A stretch of DNA of 64,000 nt. Source: Xylogone sp. PMI_703. Taxonomy: Eukaryota > Ascomycota > Leotiomycetes. Below are positions 11,577 to 23,110 of this stretch, in pieces. Within the stretch, counting starts at the first letter, position 1. The number at the start of each line of letters is the position of its first letter. The notes under the pieces were generated by a model. The model was not told where the DNA came from, made no database searches, and saw nothing but the letters and a program-made list of their open reading frames with translations. The DNA lies in NCBI GenBank assembly GCA_021399445.1, contig JAJTUQ010000005.1, positions 434,001 to 498,000 of the forward strand, written 5' to 3'. Made by a program: the position numbers and the translations under genes.

Positions 11577-14500
11577 ATGGCATCGACTACAGTTACGATG
11601 GTGGAGCCCCACACCAATAAGTCGACACGAAACGCACTCATACCCATACATTCTACCATCGATGATCTCCTCAAGTCATATGCAGCTGAAGCAGTCAAAA
11701 ATCCACTAGTAGCTTACCCGGATAAAGGAGTAAGCGATTTTGAAGAGTTTACAGCAGGCGATCTGGATACATTTGCAGATGCTGCAGTTGCACGATATAT
11801 GAGCGTCGGAATCCACCCTGCAGTAAGTGCATTATAGTCTTTCAGGTGCAAGTATAATCTAAACAGTGGCTGTAGGATCCCTCTCTGGATAAGGCCCCAA
11901 TTGTTGCCATCCTAGCTCCATCAAGCTTTGAAATTGTTGTTTCCATTTTCGCCCTCAATCGTCTAGGATGGGGCATTCTGTTTCTCTCCACCAGGCTCAC
12001 ACCCCCAGCATATGCACGTCTCCTTGAGATGGCAGATTGCCATATATTGATTACAACTCCAAATTTCACCGCCACGGTGAAGGCAATTCAAGCAGAAAGG
12101 CAGGTCAAATCTCTGCCTATGCTTGAAAGAGCCCATTACCGGGCCGTCACAGCCCCGAAATTCCAGCGCATGAGTGATCCGAAGAAAGAAGCAGGAAAAA
12201 TAGCTTGGATTATCCATTCATCTGGCTCAACCGGCTTTCCAAAACCCATATTCCTCACCAATTATGCCTGCTTAGCAAACTTCTGCAAAACGCTTGCGCG
12301 GCGCGCTTTCTGTACATCTCCACTCTTCCATAGTCATTGTCTCATGGAGCTCTTTCGGTGTATTTATTCGAAGAACACTTTCTACCTTGGAAACTACGCT
12401 TTTCCTGTTACCCGCCAGAACTTGATCGAGGCGATGGAAGTGGCAAAACCAATGATGCTGTGTGCGGTACCATATGTCCTGAAACTTCTGGCAGAATCTG
12501 AAGATGGAATACAGGTAATGTCGAAGACGGAGCTAGTTCTGTACGGTGGAAGTAGTTGCCCGGATGATCTCGGCGATAAACTCACAGAGAGAGGAATAAC
12601 TGTTGTGGCCAATTACGGGGCGTAGGTTCACTTTATTCTTTTGTTACGCGTATCCTTGGTTTCATATATGAAGAGACTGACCTGTCCTAGGACTGAAACC
12701 GGACAGATCATGACTTCTTTCCGCCCTGCAGGAGATAATGAGTGGGCTTGGATGCGCCTCAAACGTCCGGTTGCTGACCATGTGCTTATGGATGAAATTT
12801 CACCTAGAATCTACGAATGTGTTGCTCTGGATGGTCTACCATCCAAAGGGCCATCTAATTCTGATGACCCTCCCAACTCTTTCCGAACAAGAGATCTATT
12901 TATACGTCACCCGGACCCTAAGAAATCAAATTATTGGAAGTATGTCAGCCGCCTGGATGATAGAATTACCCTTCTTAATGGAGAGAAAGTGCTGCCCATA
13001 CCTGTTGAAGGTCGTATCAGGCAATCTGACCTGGTCAAGGAAGCCGCGATGATAGGCGTGGGCAAGACTGTACCTGGTCTTCTTGTGTTCAGGAGTGAAA
13101 ACGCTGCTAAACTAACTCCCGAGGAATATATGAATAGGATCTGGCCCCTCATAGAATCAGCAAATAGCGCTGCGGAGACGTTCGGACGTATCCCGAAAGA
13201 GCTCGTAGCTGTCTTTGGTCCTGAAGTAGATTATCCACGGACTGATAAAGGCACATTCATTCGTGCTCAGTTGTACCAACAATATTCGGATACTATCGAT
13301 GAACTGTATAATAATTTTGAAAATGGAGAACTAGGGACCCTTCAGCTCAGTATCCCGGAATTAGAAGAATGGTTGCTAAATAAGTTTCGCAATGAGTTTA
13401 ACATCACTTTAGAGACTGCAGAAAGCGACATATTCGCTGCTGGGGCGGATAGCCTTCAAACAATGCGTATATGGGGCATGATAAAGAAAGAACTAGACCT
13501 TGGAGGTAGAGCTGCGGAGTTGAGCCAGAACATAGTCTTTGAAAAGGGAAATGCGCGATCTCTTGCCAAATATCTCTATTTCCTGAGGACTTCAGAGGGA
13601 GATGAAGAGGTTGACGAAGTAAGTATCATGGAAGAGCTGATTAAAAAGTACTCGTATTTCAAGCGGGAGGCAGCTGAAGGTTGTCCAAAGCCCGAGAAAG
13701 ATTGTGTGGTAAGTAAATATGACAGGGAGATCCATGCGTATGGCATTACAGGCTGATATCACATTACAGCTCCTTACGGGGGCAACTGGAAACCTTGGAA
13801 GCTTTCTTCTAGCCGGGCTTGTTAAGATGGAGAGTGTTAATAAAGTTGTGGCTCTAGTGAGGGCAGCTGATGAGGCTACTGCGCTCTCTCGAGCCTTGAA
13901 TTCCCTTTCGTCTCGTGGTCTGCAACTTACAGAGCACGAAAGATCAAAGATAGTTGCATTGCCAAGTGATTTCAGTCGCTCTGACCTTGGCTTATCAAAT
14001 GATGATCTACAAGTGCTTCTCTCAACCCTCACTCATGTGATACATAGTGCCTGGGCTGTGAATTTCAATCTGGGCGTCCAATCTTTCGAGGCACAGCATA
14101 TACAGGGCGTATATAATCTACTGAATATCTGCCTTCAAGTACGACTAGCGTCGCCCGCTAAATTCTTCTTCTGCAGCTCTGTTTCTGCGGCCAGCGGCAC
14201 TCCTAAACCTGCTTCCATACCCGAAGCGATAATCACTAATCTCAACCATGCCCAGAAAATGGGCTATGGGCGAAGCAAACTGATTAGTGAGCACATAGTT
14301 AATAATGCAAGAAAGTTAACGGGAATGACCGCCACAGTCCTTCGAATTGGGCAACTGGCTGGAGACGGAGCTACGGGGAACTGGAACGAAACGGAAGCTG
14401 TGCCGTTGATGATAAGAAGTGCAGTGAGCATTGGCGCATTGCCCATGTTGGACGAGGCGAGTAAAATTTCAAATTTTTTCCTACTACTCAGACCACAGCT

Positions 14501-15045
14501 GAGATTGTTCTCTAATGAAACCGAGAAATACTAACTGCTTTCCTTAGGATGTATCATGGCTTCCTGTTGATATCTGTGCGACTACGATCCTCGATCTAGT
14601 GTTTACTGACAGAGACGGAAATGGGTCTCCTTTCAACAGCACGGAAGATGCAGGCCTCGTATATCACGTTCTCAGTCCCAAGAGGTTTAACTGGACCCGA
14701 GACCTCCTTCCAGCTCTTCGCCGTACTAACCTCCCGGCATTCGAGATGGTCGAAACAACGGAATGGTTGAGAAGACTAAATCAAAGCGATCCAGATCCAG
14801 TCAAGAATCCTACTGCAAAATTATATGACTTCTATGCTGGGAAGTACAAGATTAATAACGGGGTACCCCCTGATGGACCTATTCAAGTTGCCTCAGATGT
14901 CGCTGAGGAGGATACGAATGGTTTGGTGTTTGAGACACATAAGACCATCACAGACTGTCCTGCGCTAGGAAGAGCACCAGACTTGATCGAGGAAGGATAT
15001 ATTGGTCGTTTTGTCGATAGCTGGCTTAGAAGATGGACGAGCTAA
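11577..15045 (+). CDS. NRPS-like adenylation-thiolation-reductase (A-T-R) enzyme
   Basis: Five exons (11577-11822, 11876-12621, 12691-13708, 13770-14456, 14548-15045) give 1064 residues. Adenylation domain: about 20-470, with core A3 HSSGSTGFPKP near 196 and A5 NYGATETGQ near 330. Thiolation domain: about 520-640, with GADSLQ and the phosphopantetheine serine near 585. Reductase domain: from 671, with the Rossmann motif LLTGATGNLG and a YxxxK catalytic pair (Y836, K840). The family activates a carboxylic acid, loads it on the carrier and releases it by NADPH reduction as an aldehyde or alcohol; no condensation domain is present. The substrate is not predictable here. The last intron needs a GC donor (GCGAGT at 14457). 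The length fits fungal A-T-R enzymes. A convergent MFS gene and a nearby flavin oxidoreductase suggest a small metabolite cluster. Confidence 0.9.
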
Positions 15046-15526
15046 TTGATCAACGTTTTTACTTAAACATACTCCACGATATGGATATGCATGGTGTAAT
15101 AGTAGCATTCGGGTATACTAGCTGCTGTTGTTGAATAGATTAGCTGTATGTGCTATAATTCCATGGTTCTAGCATAATCTCAGGGGTTGAACATTGGAAT
15201 CTGGTTACTGCGCTACCCTCGAAGTATCAAAGACAATTAAAGCGAATAAATATATTCTATCATTTGTCGAATTATAAACGGTTCCCTAAATCTATGGATA
15301 ACCAAATTTTCTGCTCTACTGCTACCTCCGTATATATGCCTATCTATTAATGCACCCATGACTATCATTTCCCAAATTCTAATAGGATAGATAAACAAAA
15401 AGAAATTATGAACACCGCCCACCAAATTCAGTTACTAAATTATATTGAATAGAATCCGGGCATCGCTTTAATTTAGACAGATATAGATATTCAGCCGGAT
15501 GCTCGGACAGGATAAGTGGGCGATTT
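15046..15526. other. Spacer between convergent NRPS-like and MFS genes
   Basis: This AT-rich stretch of about 480 bp is expected to hold both 3' untranslated regions. No reading frame is supported. Confidence 0.5.
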
Positions 15527-17427
15527 CTATTTGTCTGCAAACTTTGATCGAGCTCGTAAGCCGGCACCGAACCAGTAGATCAAGAATGTTCCAATAATCC
15601 CCATGACACTAAGGCCCCCAAGAGTCGAGACGCCCTTGCCGATACCCAAGTTAATGAACATGGGGCGCGCATACAGCACGCTTCCAGCAGCCATACTCGC
15701 CCTCGAAATATCATTTCCCGCGAATAGAGATGCCGCATATTTAGGATATGAGAGAGGAATGTACAAGAACACCGATTGGAAGACATACATGGTGCCTGCG
15801 ACGAATATGGTAACACCGATTAGGGGAACGATCCAGTGGATATCGGGCCGCGAAGTCCAGGCGAAAATGAATAGGCCGATTGGTAGGAAGAAGGACCCGA
15901 CCATAGCTGGAAGCATGAAATATTCATGGTTACTGATCCCATTCTTTTGGATGTAAGGGATCTGCCACCAGCGCACATAGATAAAGTAGGAGACGAGGCC
16001 AATCGTGGCACCGATCTGACACGAGACAAATGCGAGACCAGTCTCGCCCAGATTGAAGCCATACATGGGAGGAAAGACGAGAGGGAAAACTTCGAAGAAA
16101 GTATAGTAGATCCCATAGAAGAGGGCCGTATAGAGGTTCACAAAAAAGACGGCAGGATCTTTGAGTACGATCTCTGTAGGCTTGACCAGGGCGTCGACAA
16201 CGATACCGGAGAAAGTTAGATGCCGTTGATCGATCTCGCTCTGAGACTGGAGTCTCGAGTCACCCGTAAGCTTGCGGAGACGCTGGGCACGGCGGAGAAG
16301 AATAGTGCGGGCGGAGGTCTCTGGCATTGCGACGACGAGAAGGATCAGGACGGGGACGGCCATCCAGCTAAGCACTAATGTAAGCATACTGACTTTGCGG
16401 CATAAGGATTGCCAGGAATTGGCAGTAGTCCCTCTGGGGGAATGCTAAAAACTTACACAATTTCCCACAGCGACCACCTCCAATTCTTATTCATAACAGC
16501 GAAGCCAGACATCAGGGGACCGAATGCTGGTCCTGCCCAAGCACTCCACACCCACCACGACAGCGGATAAGTGACATACATTGTAGAATACACATCACCA
16601 AAGGTAGCACCGGCATTGGAGATTGCGGGGCTTCCCATAAAGCCCTGGAGAAATCGAAGAACCACCAGTCCTGCAAAGTTGTCCACTACGGCAGTAGGGA
16701 ATGAGAGGATGAAGAACAAGACAAACGGGATCCAGTAGACGGGATTTCTACCAATGGTGGGAATCTCACTTAGAGGTCCAAACAAGAGAGGCCCCATTCC
16801 ATAGGCTATGATATACATGGATAGAGGTAGAACTGCTTTGGTGTGGCTGACACCGAATCGTTCCATAACTCCTTCTTCACTGGCAGCGTACATTGACGAC
16901 GCAGCGTACATGACCCATGTATAGAAGCACATCACAAATGTAGTCCAGTGCCGTCTTGCAACTGGCCAGTTATATGGATTTGCAGGATCGTCATTCGTGT
17001 ACCAGTCAACTAGGACAATGCCGTCGGACGTTCTCTTAGGGACAATTGCAACCGACTTCGTACGCTCTAAATTGAGCTGCTGTTCCACCTCAAGGCGATC
17101 CTGGGTGTATGCCATTGTCTCGTCTCGACTTTTCGTTCGCTTTGCAGCCAGGCCTTCGATATCGGGATCGGCTGTTGATGTGGTAGACTGCCCACTAGAA
17201 TCGTTCTCCGGCGTTGCAGATTCACCTGAGTCTGTGGGTTTGTCATCTTCCAGCTGTTGAGAATCGTGAGCCGGGTGTTGGTGAGGTTTGTTAGAGTTGA
17301 GCTGGGTACTGTAATCTGCAGGTAGCTCAAAACCCGGCCGCTCTTCTGGATATTGAAGCATTTGATTTTTGGATAACCATCGAATTAACTGCCCTAGAGG
17401 AGCCTCTTGAATAATCTCCGTCCACAT
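15527..17427 (-). CDS. MFS multidrug/metabolite exporter (DHA1 type)
   Basis: Two exons (17427-16457 and 16388-15527), joined across a GTAAGT...CAG intron, give 610 residues. The first 150 or so residues are a hydrophilic cytosolic tail rich in Ser, Glu and Asp. The start of the transport core is the NPYNWPVARRHWTT segment typical of fungal DHA1 drug:H+ antiporters. About twelve transmembrane helices follow, split by a central loop at about 340-390. The motif PLLFGPLSEIPTIGRNPVYW fits motif A of this subfamily. It would act at the plasma membrane as a proton-coupled exporter. It lies convergent to the NRPS-like gene, so export of that product or self-protection is plausible. A more internal start cannot be excluded because the N-tail is poorly conserved in this family. 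Confidence 0.88.
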
Positions 17428-17573
17428 GATTATATTGCTCTCTTAACGCTGACCCTAGGAAATTTGAGGAGTAGTCGATAAGACGAAGGAGAAAACGAGA
17501 GCTGGAACTTATCTAGCTCTCCTGAAAGACTCTGAAGAATCGCAAGAACAGCAAGAGTATCAGGTACAAACCA

Positions 17574-17582
17574 CTTTATATA
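17574..17582 (-). promoter_or_regulatory. Putative TATA box of the MFS exporter
   Basis: On the minus strand the string TATATAAAG lies about 150 nt upstream of the ATG at 17427, a reasonable fungal TATA distance. Assignment rests on sequence match and position only. Confidence 0.4.
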
Positions 17583-19316
17583 CGGAAGCATCCCAGGCAG
17601 TCAGACTCCGGTATGTCAACGCCATAGCCGATAAACCATGCAACGCATGAGTAATGATACGGCTTGGGAAAAAGTTCTTGCATTTGTAAGCCCGTAGCCA
17701 TATGTAATTACAGAGCAGAAATAAACCCTCAAACCGCGGATCTTGAGTATCTTTGATTACCCTACATCTCCGCTACTCGCAGTGGATCAAAGAGGATTGC
17801 TAAGGATGGTGCTAATCGTAAGCGCGGGCAAAAGTTTAGGGGATTTTCGGGGGTTTAAGTGGACCTCAAGATTACTCAGCAGGCTGGCAGTACGTATTCT
17901 TTATCAGCCCTCATGCCAATCTTTACGGACATAGGTTGGTATGCTGAATGCAAGAAACTCCGGAAACATGAAAATGGTAACGTGGAAGACCAGCTGAGGA
18001 AAATGATGCAAGAGTTGCTGAGGTAATCTCATTCGTACCTTATCACCGTTATGAGTATGTAGTTCGTCCCTGGCAAGATCCGTGGATGCGTCGCTCACAG
18101 GGCTAGACCTCTTGGCTTCAACGGCCATGTGCAAAATCTAAACTTCTGTTGTATGATAGGATACTTTTTTAAGTTAGTAAATTCCACCATTGTCCAAATG
18201 CGAATCCCTGTGAGATCCATTTGGAACTAGGATGAATCATATTTGTGGATCTTGTTCTAGTAACGCGATAGTAATTTAAGTGCGTGTCTATGCCGGAGGA
18301 GGAACATGAACCACTAAGCTTGCATCTCCTATCCACAACCGCTAAAAGGCTGGGCCTGCCTATGGGGTTAGGACCAATCAATACTATGATATGTTTCGTC
18401 ATCATTCTCTATATGCGGGTTCTATACTGGATGCTTGTTCAAATCGATGAGCAGCAAGGGCGCATTCGTTATTAATCTCGTCGCAGCAGTATGGTACCAG
18501 TGATAAATGGTCTTGGTGGACATCGCCGTATTTGGGCTGAGTAAGTTGCGCTATTCCTAAAGCAGTTTTCAAACTCCCAGTCGTGCATAAACGACCAAAC
18601 CTTAATAGTTTGATCGGGTTGTCTCCGTACTCCACAAGGAGCTTGCCGAAACTGAGCTGTACCAAGTACACTCCACTCCCCCTATTTGTACGTCAGTGGT
18701 TTCGTTGTTCGGCATCCCGATTTGGCCTTAATAGAAAATTCTGTCAGTTTGCCTTAGCTGTTCACCCTTGCTGCTTATGCTTACAGACACTCTGACGTAG
18801 ATTTAGGGAGGGCAGTGTAATGGTTTGTTGCTTTACACAGTATGAGAGCGTTAGCACTAGTCTCGGCATATCCAAAATGCCCATGGTAATAGCCAAGTTC
18901 CGGTAAATTGAGACAGCACGATAGCTGAACTTTGAGTTACGCTTTCCATCCTAAGGAATATCCTTTATCCCTCATTAGGCAGCATCTCGTAGGCCACTTC
19001 AAGTCTGTGGCATAAGTTTGATGCCTACTAAACTAGAGGCGCATCTGAGTGGCGTTTATAAGAGATTGCTGTAGAAATTGTTGATGAGCTGATACTCTTA
19101 AAGATTTTCATTACGTGAGCTCGACGGGTGGAATAATATTAGGAATCAAGTGCGCCTAGGAGGAATACTGTGAGTACTGTATACTCTTCTTGTCGCTACT
19201 ATAAAGCAGTTATTGTGTTTATCCAAACTGGCGTGGCTGTTATCAAGTATATTGGAAAACTGCTTGTTACACAAAACAACCAAAACGCAGAAATCTCTCA
19301 TTGGAAACACCTCAGG
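17583..19316. other. Intergenic region without a supported gene
   Basis: About 1.7 kb between the MFS exporter and the flavin oxidoreductase. Frames up to about 89 codons exist on both strands but lack motifs, signal peptides or consistent splice sites. It should contain the promoters of the two flanking genes, which point away from each other. Confidence 0.5.
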
Positions 19317-20408
19317 ATGGATACATCACTTCTCTTCAAACCCATGAAATTGGGCAATATAGAAATAAAGCACCGCATTGCATTGGCCCCAATGAGTCGC
19401 CGCCGGGCCACCGAAGATCACTTGCCGACTCCTATGATGAAGGAATTCTATAGCCAGAGAGCAGCTGTGCCAGGAACTCTTCTTTTCACTGATGCCAACC
19501 TCGTGTCACCTGCCGGAAGCGGCCTATTTTACATGACAGGGATTTGGAACACCGAGCAGACTGCGCTGTGGAAGGAAATTGTTGATGAAGTTCACAGAAA
19601 GGGATCGTTTATCTATTGCCAACTGGTTGCCATAGGTCGTGTAGCAGACCAGAAAGCAATTGAGCTAGAGGGTATCACTCGAATCGGACCTAGTGCCATC
19701 CCCCTAACTGGCTCTCCTGCTCCGAAACCTATGACCATTGAGGAGATTAAGCAAATGGTTCAAGATTTTGCAAATGCTGCAAAAAACGCCATAAAAGCTG
19801 GCTTTGATGGTGTCGAATTCGACGGAAATAACGGGTTGCTTCATGATCAATTTGTCCAAGATGTAAGTAACCAGCGGGACGATGAGTACGGCGGGAGTAT
19901 AGAAAATCGATCTCGTTTTACCTACGAAACCGTAAAAGCGGTTGCAGATGCCATTGGTCCAGAGCGCGTAGGATATCGCATAAGCCCGTGGAGTACATTT
20001 TGGGATATGCGGATGAAAGATCCTATTCCACAGTTCACAGACGTAATCAACAAATTGAGGGAAATTGGCATATCTCACGTTCATGTGATCGAGTCGCGCA
20101 TTCACGGCGATACGCTGATTGATGGAGCTGAGAAGCTTGACTTTGTATATGATGCATGGAAGGGACCCCTTATCATTAATGGAGGTTATACACCTGATAC
20201 AGCACGGAAACAGGTCGATGAACATCCAGATAGAGACATTATTGTCAGCTTTGGCAGATCCTTCATTGCGAATCCGGACCTAGTTTTCAGAGCAAGACAT
20301 GGCTTGGAGTTAAATCACTATGATCGACCTACTTTCTATACACAGGAAACCAAAGGCTATATAGATTATCCATTCAGCAAAGAATATCTGGCATCTACCA
20401 AATCTTGA
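19317..20408 (+). CDS. Old yellow enzyme family flavin oxidoreductase with altered active site
   Basis: This intronless frame gives 363 residues from the ATG at 19317. The frame extends upstream without a canonical start, and family alignment favours this ATG (LLFKPMKLGNIEIKHRIALAPMSR). It is an FMN TIM barrel: PMSRRRA near 25-31, the QLVAIGRVA strand near 102-110, QDVSNQRDDEYGGSIENRSRF at 181-201, and phosphate-binding ends IINGGY and VSFGRSFIANPDL. Canonical members have HGAN followed by Tyr; here the segment reads DGNNGL, so the substrate-binding His is Asp169 and the usual proton-donor Tyr is Leu174, while Asn172 remains. Ordinary NAD(P)H-dependent enone reduction is therefore uncertain, and another reaction such as isomerisation is possible. 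The NRPS-like and MFS genes nearby suggest a tailoring role. Confidence 0.9.
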   Translation: MDTSLLFKPMKLGNIEIKHRIALAPMSRRRATEDHLPTPMMKEFYSQRAAVPGTLLFTDANLVSPAGSGLFYMTGIWNTEQTALWKEIVDEVHRKGSFIYCQLVAIGRVADQKAIELEGITRIGPSAIPLTGSPAPKPMTIEEIKQMVQDFANAAKNAIKAGFDGVEFDGNNGLLHDQFVQDVSNQRDDEYGGSIENRSRFTYETVKAVADAIGPERVGYRISPWSTFWDMRMKDPIPQFTDVINKLREIGISHVHVIESRIHGDTLIDGAEKLDFVYDAWKGPLIINGGYTPDTARKQVDEHPDRDIIVSFGRSFIANPDLVFRARHGLELNHYDRPTFYTQETKGYIDYPFSKEYLASTKS

Positions 20409-20654
20409 TAGTAGATAGGTATCGGAACATGGTCGGGGCACTTTTTTACTATGACTCTATTCCGCATTAGCCAGAGCCCCTATTATGCGTTCTTGATTCA
20501 AATCAATCCGTTCTAGTGATCAATATTTCTATCTAGACTTATTACACGATATGAATATGGTATTTTCAAGTAATTCCTTCTATTTTGTGATCACACTGAG
20601 TTAGTAAGCTTGCTGTTCTTGCTCAGGCGCTAGTCACCCTCGGGTCAGTTTAAC

Positions 20655-21281
20655 TCACCCGAGCAACGTGAGCATCGCCCCGATTACCTTGAGTAACCTC
20701 CTGAGTATCCTGAGCAAACAATTTTCACTACCTGGAAACCCCGACCCACAATCACTACCATCCCCGCCATCCCCGTCATCCCCCACGACACCACCAACAA
20801 ACCCATCAAACTCTTCATCCTTACTAAGTACTGCCTTCAAACCAACCTTCCGGCACGCCACCTGCAACTTATGCCTAATCCGACGCATTTCCAACTCATC
20901 AACATCCCCAAAATTAAATCCATCAACACCATCCTCATCCTCCAAAGGAAAAACACTGCCACCACCATCTCCACCACCCAAACTGGCCCCAGCTTCACCA
21001 TCACCCATCACAACATCCAGCTCACGAGCCCTACGAATACGCGAAGACACGCTGATATCATCATCATCATCACAACCACCTCTCCCCTCCTCACCGTCAC
21101 TCAACCACTCCCTAACACTACGCTTATCCTTTGGCCCATCGCCAACAATTCCACCATCCATCGCAAGAGACCCCAGTTTCCCCAAAAACAACCCAACTTC
21201 TCTCCGAACAAACCTCTTCACCAAACTCTCCACCAACCCAATTCCACACTGCGTAACACCTTGACCTCCACCAACCTCCAT
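20655..21281 (-). CDS. Hypothetical Gly/Asp-rich protein (weakly supported)
   Basis: The minus strand carries an open frame of 208 residues from an ATG at 21281. It is rich in Gly, Asp and Val, with a run of acidic residues (CDDDDD) and a more ordinary helical part around LEMRRIRHKLQVACRKVGLKAVL. An equally long plus-strand frame overlaps it but reads as a low-complexity Ser/Pro/Thr protein, which the biased base composition alone would produce. The minus frame is the better candidate because of its charged helical block. No domain is recognised. It may be a real lineage-specific gene or an artefact of the strong strand bias. Confidence 0.3.
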   Translation of the reverse strand: MEVGGGQGVTQCGIGLVESLVKRFVRREVGLFLGKLGSLAMDGGIVGDGPKDKRSVREWLSDGEEGRGGCDDDDDISVSSRIRRARELDVVMGDGEAGASLGGGDGGGSVFPLEDEDGVDGFNFGDVDELEMRRIRHKLQVACRKVGLKAVLSKDEEFDGFVGGVVGDDGDGGDGSDCGSGFPGSENCLLRILRRLLKVIGAMLTLLG

Positions 21282-23110
21282 CAGGAAAAACAAAAAACCT
21301 TCTTTCTAAAACGTACCAACAACCCGTGCACCCAAAAAAAGAGAAAAAGAAAAAGAAAAGCCCATCCCCAGCAACCAGCGGGGAAGCCATCCTCCATTAT
21401 ATCTATCCTCCATACCATATAGGTCGCTATCGCTCCCCAAACACTTCTAAAACAACCCAATCACATCCAATGCCACCCATCAACCCAACCCCCGAAGTTT
21501 CGCCAAGGGAGCCAGTAATCATCTGGGACACCTGGATTCGACCCAACTGTCCCGGTACGGGACCAGAAAGTACCCGCTGGAACTCCTACGCGGGGTTCTT
21601 CGCCTCGCGCGAAGAAAAAGGTACCCGGTCGCTAGGTCGCTCTTACTAGGAAATTTACTGGGACACCTGTTACAAGGGAATCATAGAGTAACAGGTGTCC
21701 CAGCTTAATAATCTCATTTTCGCTCTCACACGTGCTCTTGACGGGGCCCCCACCCCGTCGCACGTGCTCGGTCCAATCTTCCATAACTTAACCATCTCCT
21801 CTATAAAAATCATCTCTTTGCTAGAGATGCCTTTTCTTTTTTTTTATAAAAAAAATAAATAAAAAAATATTCCTACACTTCTTCACATAACACAAAATAT
21901 AAAAATAACCAAAACATATACCCATAACCTTCACTAATAAATAACCCTAACTTCAACAAAATATGCACAAACTCTCCTTCAATACCAACCCTCTTTTTTT
22001 TTGAAAAAAAAAAACCCCCCCAACCCCTTCCATTCCCAACTTCACCAATCCACCGCCTCATCAACCCCCTCATCACCACTCACCTCCCTATCATTCCCAA
22101 AATAATATAGTCTTGCCTTCTATTTCTCGGTCAATCAAAGTTAGTATGACTAGAAGGCTGGAAGGCAACAGTAGTTGTCACAAACTCCGGAGAACAATGC
22201 TTTGTAGTTTGATTTTAAGATATATACCTTATTGTCTCAAATAGTATTAAATCTTCTTTTAAATAGATGTTTCTGATACATTATCAAGTACGTGCCTAGA
22301 TACCCCCTTCCAATACTAGGCGAAGGTTATAGGGTGTAGAGATGTAATCTAGCCGCTAGACGCAAGCTGGATATTATTATAAGATTCAGGATTGAGTATT
22401 TAGTACTTCCTGCCAAACTCAGGCTTCAAGAGGCTTTTAGGTAATTTAATAAAGGATGAAACGTCTTTATTATCTTGACCATAATCCGAAGACAAGTTCT
22501 TATCATAATAGAATAAGCCACTAGAGTACAATTTTAGACAAATAAATTAGCATGTACTTTATGTACTGGGTATAAACTAGATTTTAATTTATAATTAAAT
22601 AGACAAGCACTTTCTTGCTTTACTCATAGATTAATAGTGAATATGCCTATCCATCCTTATGCTATTAGATCTGGGAGACCTCTAGGCGACGCCCAATATA
22701 TGGTGAGCATTACTTCCTCGGCTGTGATTAAGATGAGATTAGGCATTCCTCTTCTATAGACTTTACTGACAGTTCAACATTATCCTGACTTTCTCTTCTT
22801 TGTCATACTTCTCGATACGAGACTATGAATACTATTATAAAATCAATTATGAAAAGTTATGGCTCGAGTAAGTCGGACTAAGATAATCTATACTTGTATT
22901 ATGTATATGTATGCCACCTGACAGTGCACTGTCTAATATGATCTACCAGCCCTAACGTATGAGAAGCTCGAATAACATGTCTATTAATATATTTAAACCT
23001 CTTCTGGATGTACTAATAGGAAAATAGGCTGCCTAGGAATGTTGGTAGGCTTTCGTATCATGTAAGGGTTCAATAATCTGAGGATTTAGTTCAATACACT
23101 GTACTTTCAA
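21282..23110. other. Strand-biased low-complexity DNA followed by AT-rich repeat relic
   Basis: To about 22100 most of the plus strand is very poor in G and contains homopolymer runs (T8-A8 near 21840; T10, A11 and C7 around 22000). Between 21533 and 21703 lies a short element with CTGGGACACCTG ends. From about 22120 to 23100 the DNA is AT-rich with stops in every frame and looks like a mutated transposon, though no domain can be identified. No gene is supported. Confidence 0.5.
21533..21703. repeat. Short element bounded by CTGGGACACCTG inverted repeats
   Basis: CTGGGACACCTG occurs at 21533-21544 and 21658-21669, and its reverse complement at 21692-21703. The inner copy and the right end form a perfect 16-bp inverted repeat (21658-21673 with 21688-21703) around a 14-nt loop. 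The unit resembles a MITE of about 170 bp with a terminal hairpin. A clean target duplication was not found. Confidence 0.5.

Noticed and set aside
20668..21264. 198-codon plus-strand frame rich in Ser and Pro
   Set aside because: Its composition follows directly from the G-poor strand, and the antisense frame has a more protein-like charged helical block.
21520..21600. Possible tRNA from GGGTCGAATCC followed by GTGTCCCA on the minus strand
   Set aside because: The stem letters match the CTGGGACACCTG inverted repeats of a small element and no anticodon arm can be drawn.
22120..23100. Specific transposon family in the AT-rich relic
   Set aside because: All frames are full of stops and no reverse transcriptase or transposase motif could be read, so only a generic relic is reported.
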